Of a stretch of 64,000 nucleotides of DNA, positions 52,939-61,650 are shown in pieces. Below the pieces are notes generated by a model. It did no database searches, was not told where the DNA came from, and was given only the letters and a program-made list of their open reading frames with translations. This DNA comes from Microbacterium sp. BH-3-3-3 (GTDB lineage Bacteria; Actinomycetota; Actinomycetes; Actinomycetales; Microbacteriaceae), in NCBI RefSeq assembly GCF_007679045.1, contig NZ_VEFS01000005.1, forward strand, positions 149,167 to 213,166, in the 5' to 3' direction. Position numbers and translations under genes: made by a program. Within the stretch, counting starts at the first letter, position 1, and every line of letters starts with the position of its first letter.

Positions 52939-54108
52939 ATGACGACCTCCCTCCCCACCGCTCGCGTGGACACCGACCGCGCGATCGCGCAGGTGCTGGC
53001 CACGGTGCGGGCCAACATCGACGCCTTCGGCGCGCGATACCCCGACGACACGACCCGTGAGAACCGCTATCCGCTGCGCCCCGCCGTGCCCGGCTTCGCA
53101 GAGGGCGCGAACCGCGGCTGGACCACGAGCTTCTGGCCGGGCATGCAGTGGATCGCCTACGAGCTGACCGGCGACGACGTGTTCCGCGACGCCGCGCTCG
53201 GCCACGCCGCCGACTTCGGTCGCCGCGTGCGCGAGGAGGACGACCTCGACACCCACGACCTCGGCTTCCTCTACACGCTGTCGTGCGTGGCGCCCGCGCG
53301 CCTTCTCGACGACGCCGAGGCCCGCGCGAGCGCCCTGTCGGCGGCCGAGCACCTCATGACGCGCTACCTGCCCTCGGCCGGGATCATCCAGGCCTGGGGC
53401 GACCTCGCCGACCCCGCGCAGCGCGGTCGCACCATCATCGACAGCCTCATGAACATGCCGCTGCTGACGTGGGCGGGCGAGCAGACCGGCGACCCGCGCT
53501 TCAGCGAGGTGGTGTCCCGGCATACGGCCGAGCTGCGCACGCGCATCCTGCGCCCCGACGGCTCGACCTTCCACACCTTCTACTGGGACGCCGAGACGGG
53601 CGAGCCGCTGCGCGGAGCGACCGAGCAGGGCGCGTTCGACGACTCGTGCTGGGCGCGCGGACAGGCGTGGGGCATCTACGGCTTCGCGCTGAACCACCGC
53701 GCCACCGGCGACGAGGCGCTGCTCGAGGCCTCCCGCACGTGCGCCGAGTACTTCCTCTCGCACCTGCCCGCCGACGACGTCCCCTTCTGGGACCTCGTGT
53801 ACAACGACGGCGCCGAAGCCCCGCGCGACAGCTCCTCGGGCGCGATCGCGGTGTGCGGACTGTTCGAGCTGGCCGAGGCCGACCCCGAGAACGCGCCCCG
53901 CTGGCGCGCGGCGGCCGAGCGCATCCTCACCTCGCTCATCGCCCACTACACCCCGGCCCGGGCCGACGACGCCGACACCGTGCTGCTGCACAGCGTCTAC
54001 GACCTGCCCAAGAACGTCGGCGTCGACGAGGGGACCCTCTGGGGCGACTACTTCTACTTCGAGGCGCTCGCGCGCGCCTCGCGTCCCGACTGGCGGCCCG
54101 TGTGGTGA
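52939..54108 (+). CDS. Unsaturated glucuronyl/rhamnogalacturonyl hydrolase, GH88/GH105 type
   Basis: A 389-residue alpha/alpha-barrel hydrolase that hydrates the 4,5-double bond of unsaturated uronate at oligosaccharide ends and so frees it. The two acid residues are Asp107 in THDLGF and Asp168 in TIIDSLMN, the pair known from Bacillus UGL. No signal peptide, so it acts on imported lyase products. The THDLGF motif and the length favour GH88 over GH105. ATG with GAAGGA upstream. Its product 5-keto uronate feeds KduI. Confidence 0.92.
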   Translation: MTTSLPTARVDTDRAIAQVLATVRANIDAFGARYPDDTTRENRYPLRPAVPGFAEGANRGWTTSFWPGMQWIAYELTGDDVFRDAALGHAADFGRRVREEDDLDTHDLGFLYTLSCVAPARLLDDAEARASALSAAEHLMTRYLPSAGIIQAWGDLADPAQRGRTIIDSLMNMPLLTWAGEQTGDPRFSEVVSRHTAELRTRILRPDGSTFHTFYWDAETGEPLRGATEQGAFDDSCWARGQAWGIYGFALNHRATGDEALLEASRTCAEYFLSHLPADDVPFWDLVYNDGAEAPRDSSSGAIAVCGLFELAEADPENAPRWRAAAERILTSLIAHYTPARADDADTVLLHSVYDLPKNVGVDEGTLWGDYFYFEALARASRPDWRPVW

Positions 54109-54965
54109 GGCTCGCGCGCATCGACGGCGGCGCCGGCGAGCGGTCGGTGGCCGTCGTGGCGGGAGCGACCGGCGACCACGTGCTCGACCTCGGCCCGCGA
54201 CCGCTGAGCGAGCTCTTCGCCGAGCTCGACGGCATCCGGGATCTGATCGAGACGACGGATGCCGAGACCCTGCCGACCCTCGACCCCTCGAGCCTGCGCG
54301 CGCCGGTGCGGCCGCGCATCCTCGCCTGCCTCGGGTACAACTACCGCGGTCACGTGCCCGACGGCGTCGACCCGACCACCGACGACCCGGCCACGCCCGA
54401 CGTGTTCGTGAAGACGGCGAACACGCTCGGCGGGCCGAACGATCCCGTCGTGGTCCCCGCCGTCGCCGACGACGTCGACTACGAGGGAGAGGTGGCGGTG
54501 GTCATCGGGCGCCGCGCGCACGCCGTGCCGCTGGCCGAGGCGATGTCGTACGTCGCCGGGTACACCGTGCTCAACGACGTGTCCGACCGCTCGTGGCAGC
54601 GCAAGCAGAGCCAGTGGGCGCTGGGCAAGTGCTTCGACGGCTTCGCGCCCCTCGGCCCGTGGCTCGTGACCGCCGACGAGGTCGACCCGCAGGACCTGCT
54701 CGTCGAGGTCGTGCGCGACGGGGTCGTGACCGTCTCGCAGTCGACGGCGACGACCATCTTCTCGGTCGCCTTCGTCGTGCATCACCTGAGCCAGGTCATG
54801 ACCCTCGAGCCCGGCGACGTCGTCTCGACGGGCACGCCGCAGAAGCTCCCTGACGCCCAGGAGGCGCACCGGCCCCTCGCCCCCGGCGACGCGGTGACCG
54901 TGCGCATCTCGGGCCTCGGCGAGTTCACCACCACCTTCGTCGCACCCCCGGGAGACTCCGCATGA
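54105..54965 (+). CDS. Fumarylacetoacetate hydrolase family protein
   Basis: A 286-residue FAH-fold protein. The N-terminal small domain is followed by the catalytic domain with the metal ligands Glu127 and Glu129 in DYEGEVAVVIG and Asp158 in VLNDVSDR. The segment SVAFVVHHLSQVMTLEPGDVV and STGTP are also conserved. The family cleaves C-C bonds or hydrates/decarboxylates 2,4-diketo acids. It is coupled by GTGA to GH88 and by ATGA to kduD. The standard KDG pathway does not need it, so its substrate is unclear. Confidence 0.88.
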   Translation: MRLARIDGGAGERSVAVVAGATGDHVLDLGPRPLSELFAELDGIRDLIETTDAETLPTLDPSSLRAPVRPRILACLGYNYRGHVPDGVDPTTDDPATPDVFVKTANTLGGPNDPVVVPAVADDVDYEGEVAVVIGRRAHAVPLAEAMSYVAGYTVLNDVSDRSWQRKQSQWALGKCFDGFAPLGPWLVTADEVDPQDLLVEVVRDGVVTVSQSTATTIFSVAFVVHHLSQVMTLEPGDVVSTGTPQKLPDAQEAHRPLAPGDAVTVRISGLGEFTTTFVAPPGDSA

Positions 54966-55726
54966 TCCTCGACACCTTCCGCCTCGACGGCCGCGTCGCC
55001 GTCATCACCGGTTCGAGCCGCGGGCTCGGCCAGGGCGCGGCCCTCGCGCTCGCCGAGGCCGGAGCCGACCTCGTGCTGATCGACCGCGGCGACGCCTCGC
55101 ACACCGCCGAGCTCGCGCGCGGCCTCGGGCGGCGCGTGCACACGGTGCAGCGCGACTTCGCCACGGCCACGCCCGCCGAGCTCGCCGCCGCGATCGACGA
55201 GGCCGCCGATGCCCTCGGCCGTGTCGACATCCTCGTCAACAACGCCGGCATGATCCGTCGCGCCCCCGCCGCCGAGCACGCGACGAGCGACTGGGACGAG
55301 GTCATGGCGGTCAACGTCGACGCGGTGTTCCACCTGTCGCAGGCCGCCGGTCGCCGCATGATCGACCAGGGCTGGGGGCGCATCGTCAACGTCGCCTCGA
55401 TGCTGTCGTTCCAGGGCGGCATCCTCGTCCCGGGCTACGCGGCGAGCAAGCACGCGGTCGCGGGGCTCACCAAGGCGCTGGCGAACGAGTGGGCGGCATC
55501 CGGAGTCACCGTCAACGCGATCGCCCCGGGCTACATGGCCACCGACAACACCGCGCCCATCCGCGCCGACGTCGATCGCGAGGCGTCGATCCTCGCCCGC
55601 ATCCCCGCCGCCCGCTGGGGCACCCCGGCCGACCTGCAGGGTGCCTTCGTCTTCCTCGCCTCCGATGCCGCCGCGTACGTCACCGGCGCGGTGATCCCCG
55701 TCGACGGCGGGTGGCTGGTCCGCTGA
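54962..55726 (+). CDS. kduD: 2-dehydro-3-deoxy-D-gluconate 5-dehydrogenase
   Basis: A 254-residue short-chain dehydrogenase very similar to KduD. The cofactor motif is TGSSRGLGQG, the catalytic Ser is in IVNVASMLSFQGG, and Tyr/Lys in PGYAASKHAV. The C-terminal APGYMATDNT and PVDGGWL are KduD landmarks. It reduces 2,5-diketo-3-deoxygluconate to KDG with NADH. It is overlapped at its start by the FAH gene and followed by kduI, the preceding step. Confidence 0.95.
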   Translation: MILDTFRLDGRVAVITGSSRGLGQGAALALAEAGADLVLIDRGDASHTAELARGLGRRVHTVQRDFATATPAELAAAIDEAADALGRVDILVNNAGMIRRAPAAEHATSDWDEVMAVNVDAVFHLSQAAGRRMIDQGWGRIVNVASMLSFQGGILVPGYAASKHAVAGLTKALANEWAASGVTVNAIAPGYMATDNTAPIRADVDREASILARIPAARWGTPADLQGAFVFLASDAAAYVTGAVIPVDGGWLVR

Positions 55727-55772
55727 CGCGCGCCGCCGCCCGCCCCTTCCACCCCCGATCCAGGAGATTCGC

Positions 55773-56615
55773 ATGACCGCCTCCATCCCCCAGCGCTACG
55801 CCACCCACCCCGAGCAGATCCCCGGCATGGACACCGCGCAGCTGCGCGAGCGCTTCCTCATCGACGACGTCTTCGTCGCCGGCGAGGTGCGCCTGACGTA
55901 CACCCACCACGACCGCATCGTGCTGGGCGGAGCGGTGCCCGCCGGCTCGCCCCTGCCGCTCACGGGCTACCCCGAGATCCGCAGCGAGTACTTCCTCGAG
56001 CACCGCGAGCTCGGCATCGTCAACGTGGGCGGCGCCGGAACCGTCACCGCCGACGGCGAGGTGTACGAGCTCGTCACCGGAGCCTGTCTGTACCTCGGTC
56101 GCGGCATCCGCGACGTGGTCTTCGCCGATGGGGCGGATGCCGCGGGCGCGCAGTTCTACCTGTTCTCGGCCCCCGCGCACACGGCCTACCCCGCCGCCCT
56201 CGTCTCTCCGGGCGAAGGCACGGTCCGCGAGCTGGGCGACCAGCTCACGAGCAACCGCCGCACGCTCAACCAGTACATCCACGAGAACGGCGTGAAGAGC
56301 TGCCAGATCGTGATGGGTGTGACGCAGCTGCATCCGGGATCGATGTGGAACACCATGCCGGCCCACACCCACGACCGCCGCACCGAGTGCTACCTCTACT
56401 TCGACCTGCCCGAGGAGGCGCGCGTCGTGCACCTCATGGGCGAGCGCGAAGAGACGCGTCACCTCATCGTCGGCGACCGCCAGGCGATCATCTCGCCGAG
56501 CTGGTCGCTGCACTCGGGAGTCGGCACCGCCGCGTACTCATTCGTGTGGGCGATGGCGGGCGAGAACCAGTCGTTCGACGACATGGATGCCGCGCCCATC
56601 ACCGACCTGCGCTGA
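55773..56615 (+). CDS. kduI: 5-dehydro-4-deoxy-D-glucuronate isomerase
   Basis: A 280-residue KduI. The zinc ligands known from E. coli are all present: His198 and His200 in PAHTHDRRTE, Glu205, and His247 in WSLHSGVG. It isomerises 5-keto-4-deoxyuronate to 2,5-diketo-3-deoxygluconate. The ATG has CAGGAG six bases upstream. Its stop lies next to the KdgK start (TGATG). Confidence 0.96.
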   Translation: MTASIPQRYATHPEQIPGMDTAQLRERFLIDDVFVAGEVRLTYTHHDRIVLGGAVPAGSPLPLTGYPEIRSEYFLEHRELGIVNVGGAGTVTADGEVYELVTGACLYLGRGIRDVVFADGADAAGAQFYLFSAPAHTAYPAALVSPGEGTVRELGDQLTSNRRTLNQYIHENGVKSCQIVMGVTQLHPGSMWNTMPAHTHDRRTECYLYFDLPEEARVVHLMGEREETRHLIVGDRQAIISPSWSLHSGVGTAAYSFVWAMAGENQSFDDMDAAPITDLR

Positions 56616-57520
56616 TGAGTCCCGTGCTGCTCGCCGTCGGCGAGACGATGGCGATGCTCGCGCCCGCCGACGGGGCGGGAGTGGTCGAGGCGACCGGCTT
56701 CCTCGTCGACGCGGGCGGAGCCGAGTCGAACGTCGCCGCGCACGCCGCGGCCCTCGGCGTGACCGCACGCTGGTGGAGCCGCCTGGGCGCCGACGCGCTC
56801 GGCGACCGCGTGCTGCGGCAGGTCGCGGGTCGCGGTGTCGACGTCTCGCTCGTCGAGCGCGACGCGGCGCACCCCACCGGGCTGTACGTGAAAGATCCGG
56901 GGCGCGGGGTGAGCTATTATCGGCGGGGCTCCGCGGCGTCGTGCTTCTCGAGGGCGGATGCCGCGACCCTGGCCCTCGACGGCGTCGACATGCTGCACGT
57001 CTCGGGCATCACCGCCGCGTTGTCCGACACCGCGCGCGACTTCCTCGACGCCGCGATCGGCCGGGCGCGCGACGAGGGCGTCACCGTCAGCTTCGACGTG
57101 AACCACCGCGCCGCGCTGTGGTCGGCGGCCGAGGCCGCGCCCGTGCTGCGTGCCCTCGCCGCTCGGGCCGACCTCGTGTTCGTCGGCCGCGATGAGGCCG
57201 AGGTGCTCTGGGGTACTCCCACCGACGCCGACGTGCGCGCGCTGTTCCCGGAGATCGCCGAGCTGGTCGTGAAGGACGGCGACGTCGGCGCGACGGTGTT
57301 CGCGGGCGAGGAGCGCGTCTTCGTCCCCTCGCTGCCCGTCGAGGTTCTCGACGCCGTGGGAGCGGGTGACGCCTTCGCCGGGGGATACCTCGCCGCGCGG
57401 GCGACCGGCGCCACGGCATCCGATCGCCTCCGCTCCGGCCACGAGCGCGCCGCGCTCACCCTCCGCACCTACGGCGACTCGCTGCACGATGCCGCCCACC
57501 CCGACAGGACGCCCGCATGA
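56615..57520 (+). CDS. kdgK: 2-dehydro-3-deoxygluconokinase
   Basis: A 301-residue PfkB-family sugar kinase. The N-terminal LLAVGETMAMLAP and DAGGAESNVA segments bind the sugar, and the C-terminal DAVGAGDAFAGG holds the catalytic Asp. It phosphorylates KDG to KDPG. It starts one base into the kduI stop and overlaps the aldolase start by four bases. Confidence 0.93.
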   Translation: MSPVLLAVGETMAMLAPADGAGVVEATGFLVDAGGAESNVAAHAAALGVTARWWSRLGADALGDRVLRQVAGRGVDVSLVERDAAHPTGLYVKDPGRGVSYYRRGSAASCFSRADAATLALDGVDMLHVSGITAALSDTARDFLDAAIGRARDEGVTVSFDVNHRAALWSAAEAAPVLRALAARADLVFVGRDEAEVLWGTPTDADVRALFPEIAELVVKDGDVGATVFAGEERVFVPSLPVEVLDAVGAGDAFAGGYLAARATGATASDRLRSGHERAALTLRTYGDSLHDAAHPDRTPA

Positions 57521-58140
57521 CCCCTCCCGATGCCACCGCCGCCTGGTTCGACGACACCTTCGCCTCCGCCCCGCTCATGGCGATCCTGCGGGGGATGGGC
57601 CGCGAGCGTTCGCTCGCGCTCGCCGCGACCGCGTGGGACCTCGGCATCGACAACGTCGAGGTTCCCCTGCAGACCCCCGCCGACGAAAAGGCCCTGCGCG
57701 CGGTGTGCGCCGCGGGAGCCGAGCGCGGGCGGATCGTCTGCGCCGGCACGATCATCGACCCCGCGCAGGTGCCGATCGCCGTCGCGGCCGGTGCGCGCTA
57801 CCTCGTCTCGCCCGGGCTCGACCCCGCCGTCGTCGCCGCGGCCCGAGCGCACGGCATCCCGATCCTCCCGGGCGTCGCGACCCCCAGCGAGGTGCAGCTC
57901 GCCGTCTCGCTCGGGCTGCGCTGGCTCAAGGCGTTCCCCGCGACCTGGCTGACCCCGGCGTGGTTCCGCGTGATCCGCGGACCCTTCCCCGACGTGCGGT
58001 TCGTCGCGACGGGCGGTCTCGACGCCGGCAACGTCGCCGACTACCTCGACGCCGGGGTGCGCGTGGCGGCCGTGGGCTCGGCCCTCGAGGACTCCTCGCA
58101 GCTGCCGCGCCTGGCCGCCCTGCTGTCGCCAGCCGCCTGA
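57517..58140 (+). CDS. eda: KDPG/KHG aldolase
   Basis: A 207-residue class I aldolase that cleaves KDPG to pyruvate and glyceraldehyde 3-phosphate. The Schiff-base lysine is Lys138 in LKAFPA, Glu48 in VEVPLQTP acts as general acid/base and Arg25 lies in AILRG. The phosphate loop GGLDAGN is intact. ATG in overlap with kdgK. It ends the 11-gene uronate operon. Confidence 0.94.
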   Translation: MTPPDATAAWFDDTFASAPLMAILRGMGRERSLALAATAWDLGIDNVEVPLQTPADEKALRAVCAAGAERGRIVCAGTIIDPAQVPIAVAAGARYLVSPGLDPAVVAAARAHGIPILPGVATPSEVQLAVSLGLRWLKAFPATWLTPAWFRVIRGPFPDVRFVATGGLDAGNVADYLDAGVRVAAVGSALEDSSQLPRLAALLSPAA

Positions 58141-58245
58141 GCCCTCGTCCTCTGGCATCTCGCGCACATCCGTGCAAGCCCGTCCCTCGGCGGCGTCGGC
58201 GGGAGAAGATTGACCGTCCGCAACGATCCCCCACTGAGGAGACCC

Positions 58246-59292
58246 ATGCACGTCAACGCCTACGCGGCGTCGTCCGCGACCTCACCCCTCGAGCCCACGA
58301 CCATCGAGCGCCGCGACGTCGGCCCGAAGGACGTCCTGATCGACATCGCCTACGCCGGCATCTGCCACTCCGACATCCACACCATCCGCGGCGAGTGGGG
58401 CGACGTGCCCTACCCCCTGACCGTCGGCCACGAGATCGTCGGCACGGTCGCCGAGGTCGGTTCCGAGGTCACCAGCCACAAGGTCGGCGACCGCGTCGGC
58501 GTCGGCTGCATGGTGAACTCCTGCCGCGAGTGCGAGAACTGCCTCGCGGGCGAGGAGCAGTACTGCGAGAAGGGCAACATCGGCACGTACGGCGCGAAGG
58601 ACGTCGACGGCACGATCACCCAGGGCGGCTACAGCGAGAAGATCGTCGTCGACGAGCACTTCGTGCTGCGCGTTCCCGAGTCGATCCCCTACGAGAAGGC
58701 CGCGCCGCTGCTGTGCGCCGGCATCACGACCTACTCGCCGCTGAACCACTGGAACGCCGGCCCCGGCAAGAAGGTCGCCGTCGTCGGCCTCGGCGGGCTC
58801 GGCCACATGGCCGTCAAGATCGCCCACGCCATGGGCGCCGAGGTCACCGTGCTCTCGCAGACTCTCAGCAAGAAGGACGACGGCCTGAAGATGGGCGCCG
58901 ACCACTACTACGCGACGAAGGACGACGAGACCTTCGAGAAGCTGAAGAAGAGCTTCGACCTCATCATCAACACCGTCAGCGCCCCGCTCGACCTCAAGCA
59001 GTACCTGGGCCTCCTCGCCCTGAACGGCACGATGGTCAACGTCGGCGCCCCGCCGGAGCCCCTGCCCATCCAGGTCTTCACGCTGTTCACCAACCGTCGT
59101 TCCTTCGCGGGTTCGTCGATCGGCGGCATCCGCGAGACCCAGGAGATGCTCGACTTCTGCGCCGAGAACGGCATCGCGCCCGAGACCGAGCTCATCTCGG
59201 CCGACCAGATCAACGAGGCCTACGAGCGCGTGCTGAAGAGCGACGTGCGCTACCGCTTCGTGATCGACGCGAAGACCTTCGCCCCCGCCTGA
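58246..59292 (+). CDS. Zinc-dependent NAD(P) alcohol dehydrogenase, cinnamyl-alcohol/YahK type
   Basis: A 348-residue medium-chain dehydrogenase. Catalytic zinc ligands are Cys40, His61 and Glu62 (GICHSD and VGHEIVG); the structural zinc cysteines are Cys93, Cys96, Cys99 and Cys107. The cofactor loop is [12 protein letters not shown]. It reduces aldehydes or oxidises alcohols, probably with NADPH as in related enzymes. The ATG has GAGGAG upstream. It has its own gap of about 105 bp after the uronate operon and a good hairpin terminator. Its part in the sugar pathway is not evident. Confidence 0.92.
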   Translation: MHVNAYAASSATSPLEPTTIERRDVGPKDVLIDIAYAGICHSDIHTIRGEWGDVPYPLTVGHEIVGTVAEVGSEVTSHKVGDRVGVGCMVNSCRECENCLAGEEQYCEKGNIGTYGAKDVDGTITQGGYSEKIVVDEHFVLRVPESIPYEKAAPLLCAGITTYSPLNHWNAGPGKKVAVVGLGGLGHMAVKIAHAMGAEVTVLSQTLSKKDDGLKMGADHYYATKDDETFEKLKKSFDLIINTVSAPLDLKQYLGLLALNGTMVNVGAPPEPLPIQVFTLFTNRRSFAGSSIGGIRETQEMLDFCAENGIAPETELISADQINEAYERVLKSDVRYRFVIDAKTFAPA

Positions 59293-59316
59293 TCCCGGCT
59301 TCGGCCCCGGATGCCA

Positions 59317-59348
59317 CGGCCCCGACGTTCTCCGGAGCGTCGGGGCCG
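59317..59348 (+). terminator. Hairpin terminator of the alcohol dehydrogenase
   Basis: CGGCCCCGACG and CGTCGGGGCCG form a perfect 11-base stem around a ten-base loop, 24 bases past the stop. Confidence 0.75.
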
Positions 59349-59425
59349 CGGCGTTCCCGGCCCGGTCGGGCGTCCCGTCCCGTCCGGCCCCGCCCCTTAC
59401 GGCGGCCCGCCCGCCCCGCCGGGTG

Positions 59426-59505
59426 CCGTCCTGCGGAGTTCGAGGCCGACACGCCGGTCTGCGGGCCCGGGGTCGCGGCGTGTCGCCGTCGACTCCGCAC
59501 GACGG
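59426..59505. repeat. 80-base palindromic element, copy 1
   Basis: Imperfect arms CCGTCCTGCGGAGT... and the complement ...ACTCCGCACGACGG enclose GCCGACACGCCG/CGGCGTGTCG. Almost identical to copy 2 at 59686. It lies upstream of a hexanucleotide tract. Confidence 0.85.
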
Positions 59506-59509
59506 TTCC

Positions 59510-59685
59510 TGAGGGGGCGGTCGGCGCGGTGCCGTCCCCGTCCCGGTCCCGTCCCGGTCCCGTCCCCGTCCCGTCCCGTCCCCGTCCCGGTCCGGTCCCC
59601 GTCCCGGTCCCCGTCCCGGTCCCCGTCCCGTCCCCCGTCCCGGTCCCTGTCCCCGTCCCCGTCCTCCCGCCGCCCCGCCGCCCCG
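59510..59685. repeat. Low-complexity GTCCCC/GTCCCG hexanucleotide tract
   Basis: The plus strand carries more than twenty repeats of GTCCCG, GTCCCC and GTCCGG-like units in near-perfect 5- to 6-base steps. The minus strand is correspondingly rich in GGGAC and GGGGAC runs that could form G-quadruplexes. No start, stop or gene signal fits it. It lies exactly between the two 80-base palindromes. Confidence 0.85.
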
Positions 59686-59765
59686 CCGTCCTGCGGAGTT
59701 CGAGGCCGACACGCCGGTCTGCCGGCCCGGGGTCGCGGCGTGTCGCCGTCGACTCCGCACGACGG
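59686..59765. repeat. 80-base palindromic element, copy 2
   Basis: Same sequence as copy 1 with two or three changes, in the same orientation, 260 bases further on. It precedes the phosphoglucomutase terminator. The 546-base region between the dehydrogenase and pgm contains only these repeats, the tract and two terminators. Confidence 0.85.
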
Positions 59766-59793
59766 CTCGTCGCGCCGACCCGGTACACGCGAA

Positions 59794-59823
59794 AGCGGCG
59801 CCGCCCCGAAGGGCGACGCCGCT
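59794..59823 (-). terminator. Hairpin terminator of phosphoglucomutase
   Basis: AGCGGCGCCGCCC and GGGCGACGCCGCT pair with one mismatch around CGAA. On the minus strand TTTC follows. Confidence 0.75.
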
Positions 59824-59838
59824 GACGAACCGTGCGGA

Positions 59839-61485
59839 TCAGGCCTGGCCGAGCGCGGCCGAGACGACCGCGCGTGCTTCTTCCTGCACCTCGCGCAGGT
59901 GGTCCTCACCGCGGAGCGACTCGGCGTACAGCTTGTAGACGTCTTCGGTGCCCGAGGGGCGCGCGGCGAACCACGCCGACTCGGTCTGCACCTTCAGCCC
60001 GCCGATCGCGGCGCCGTTGCCCGGTGCGTGCGAGAGCTTCGCGGTGATGGGCTCACCGGCGAGTTCGGTGGCCGACACGGCAGCCGGAGACAGCTTCGAC
60101 AGCGCCGACTTCTGCGCGGGCGAGGCCGGAGCGTCGACGCGCTGGTACGCCGACGAGCCGAACTGCTGCTCGAGCTCGGCGTAGCGCTGCGACGGGGTCT
60201 TGCCGGTGACCGCGAGGATCTCGGCGGCCAGCAGACAGAGCAGGATGCCGTCCTTGTCGGTCGTCCACACCGTGCCGTCCTTGCGCAGGAACGACGCACC
60301 GGCCGACTCCTCGCCGCCGAACGCGACGGAGCCGTCGAGCAGGCCGGGGACGAACCACTTGAACCCGACGGGCACCTCGAGCAGCGTCTTGCCGAGGGCG
60401 TCGGCGACGCGGTCGATGATCATCGACGACACGAGCGTCTTGCCCACGGCGGCGTCGGCCGGCCAGTTCGGGCGGTGCGAGAACAGGTAGTCGATCGCGA
60501 CCGCGAGGTAGTGGTTCGGGTTCATCAGCCCCGCGTCGGGGGTGACGATGCCGTGGCGGTCGGCGTCGGCGTCGTTGCCGGTGAGGATGTCGTAGTCGGC
60601 GCGCGCGGCGACGAGCGAGGCCATGGCCGAGGGCGACGAGGGATCCATGCGGATCTTCTCGTCCCAATCGAGCGTCATGAACTTCCACGTCGGGTCGACC
60701 TCGGGGTTCACGACCGTGAGGTCGAGGCCGTAGACCTCGGCGATGAGCGCCCAGTACTCCACCGACGCACCGCCCAGCGGGTCGGCGCCGATGCGGACGC
60801 CGGCGTTCTTGATAGCGTCGATGTCGATGATGGATGCCAGATCCCGCACGTACGCGTCGCGGAAGTCGTACTGGCCCAGGCCGTCGAGGTCGATGTCGGC
60901 GTGACGCGTGCGGGTGACGCCGTCGAGGCCGGCGGCGATGAGCTCGTTCGCACGGTCGGCGATCCAGCCCGTGGCGTCGGTGTCGGCCGGTCCGCCGTGC
61001 GGGGGGTTGTACTTGAAGCCGCCGTCGCGCGGCGGGTTGTGCGAGGGCGTGACGACGATCCCGTCGGCACGGCCGGGGTCGGAGGCGTCGAGGTCGCGGT
61101 TGTAGGTGAGGATCGCGTGGCTGAGCGCGGGGGTCGGCACCCACGCGTCGCGCGAGTCGACGCGCACGTCGACGCCGTTGGCCACGAGCACCTCGATGGC
61201 GCTGCGCTCGGCCGGGAGCGACAGCCCGTGGGTGTCGCGGCCGAGGAACAGCGGACCGGTGATCCCCTGCGCGGCGCGGTAGTCGACGATCGCCTGGGTC
61301 GTGGCGAGGATGTGGTCTTCGTTGAAGCTCGTACTCAGCGAGGATCCGCGGTGACCGCTCGTTCCGAAGGCGACGCGCTGCTCGGGCACGGCGGCGTCGG
61401 GCTTGCGGTCGTAATACGCGGCGATCAGTTCGTCGATGTCGATGAGATCGGACGCCTCTGCGGGCTGCCCTGCGCGACTGCTCAT
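59839..61485 (-). CDS. pgm: Phosphoglucomutase (alpha-D-glucose phosphate-specific)
   Basis: A 548-residue alpha-phosphohexomutase. The phosphoserine lies in VVTPSHNPP, the magnesium loop is [10 protein letters not shown], the sugar loop is FGGEESAG and the phosphate-binding end region [14 protein letters not shown] is intact. It interconverts glucose 1-phosphate and 6-phosphate, joining galactose catabolism (GalT product) to glycolysis. The ATG at 61485 has CAGACT six bases upstream, a variant of the leaderless pattern. Confidence 0.96.
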   Translation of the reverse strand: MSSRAGQPAEASDLIDIDELIAAYYDRKPDAAVPEQRVAFGTSGHRGSSLSTSFNEDHILATTQAIVDYRAAQGITGPLFLGRDTHGLSLPAERSAIEVLVANGVDVRVDSRDAWVPTPALSHAILTYNRDLDASDPGRADGIVVTPSHNPPRDGGFKYNPPHGGPADTDATGWIADRANELIAAGLDGVTRTRHADIDLDGLGQYDFRDAYVRDLASIIDIDAIKNAGVRIGADPLGGASVEYWALIAEVYGLDLTVVNPEVDPTWKFMTLDWDEKIRMDPSSPSAMASLVAARADYDILTGNDADADRHGIVTPDAGLMNPNHYLAVAIDYLFSHRPNWPADAAVGKTLVSSMIIDRVADALGKTLLEVPVGFKWFVPGLLDGSVAFGGEESAGASFLRKDGTVWTTDKDGILLCLLAAEILAVTGKTPSQRYAELEQQFGSSAYQRVDAPASPAQKSALSKLSPAAVSATELAGEPITAKLSHAPGNGAAIGGLKVQTESAWFAARPSGTEDVYKLYAESLRGEDHLREVQEEARAVVSAALGQA

Positions 61486-61637
61486 GCGTCCAGTCTGCCC
61501 GCTCCCTCCGACATGCGCACACGCCGTGACGCATTCTGAGAGAATCCGTCATCGCGCCGCGGGCGGTCGCCCGTCGACCGGGCCCCGGACGGTGACGGGG
61601 GCCCGCTGACGCGGCATCCGGAATCATCCCCCAGGTC

Positions 61638-61643
61638 TAGGCT
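61638..61643 (+). promoter_or_regulatory. -10 box of leaderless pheA transcript
   Basis: TAGGCT ends seven bases before the GTG at 61651. Confidence 0.55.
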
Positions 61644-61650
61644 GGACGCC

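Noticed and set aside
48257..53051. Two long minus-strand frames across the uronate transporter genes
   Set aside because: They mirror the third-position GC of the plus-strand genes. Composition is Gly/Asp/His/Arg-rich without any motif.
57366..61539. Long plus-strand frames across adh, the repeat tract and pgm
   Set aside because: They pass through the palindromes, the hexanucleotide tract and antisense to pgm. Long proline/serine/arginine runs come from the repeats, not from a protein.
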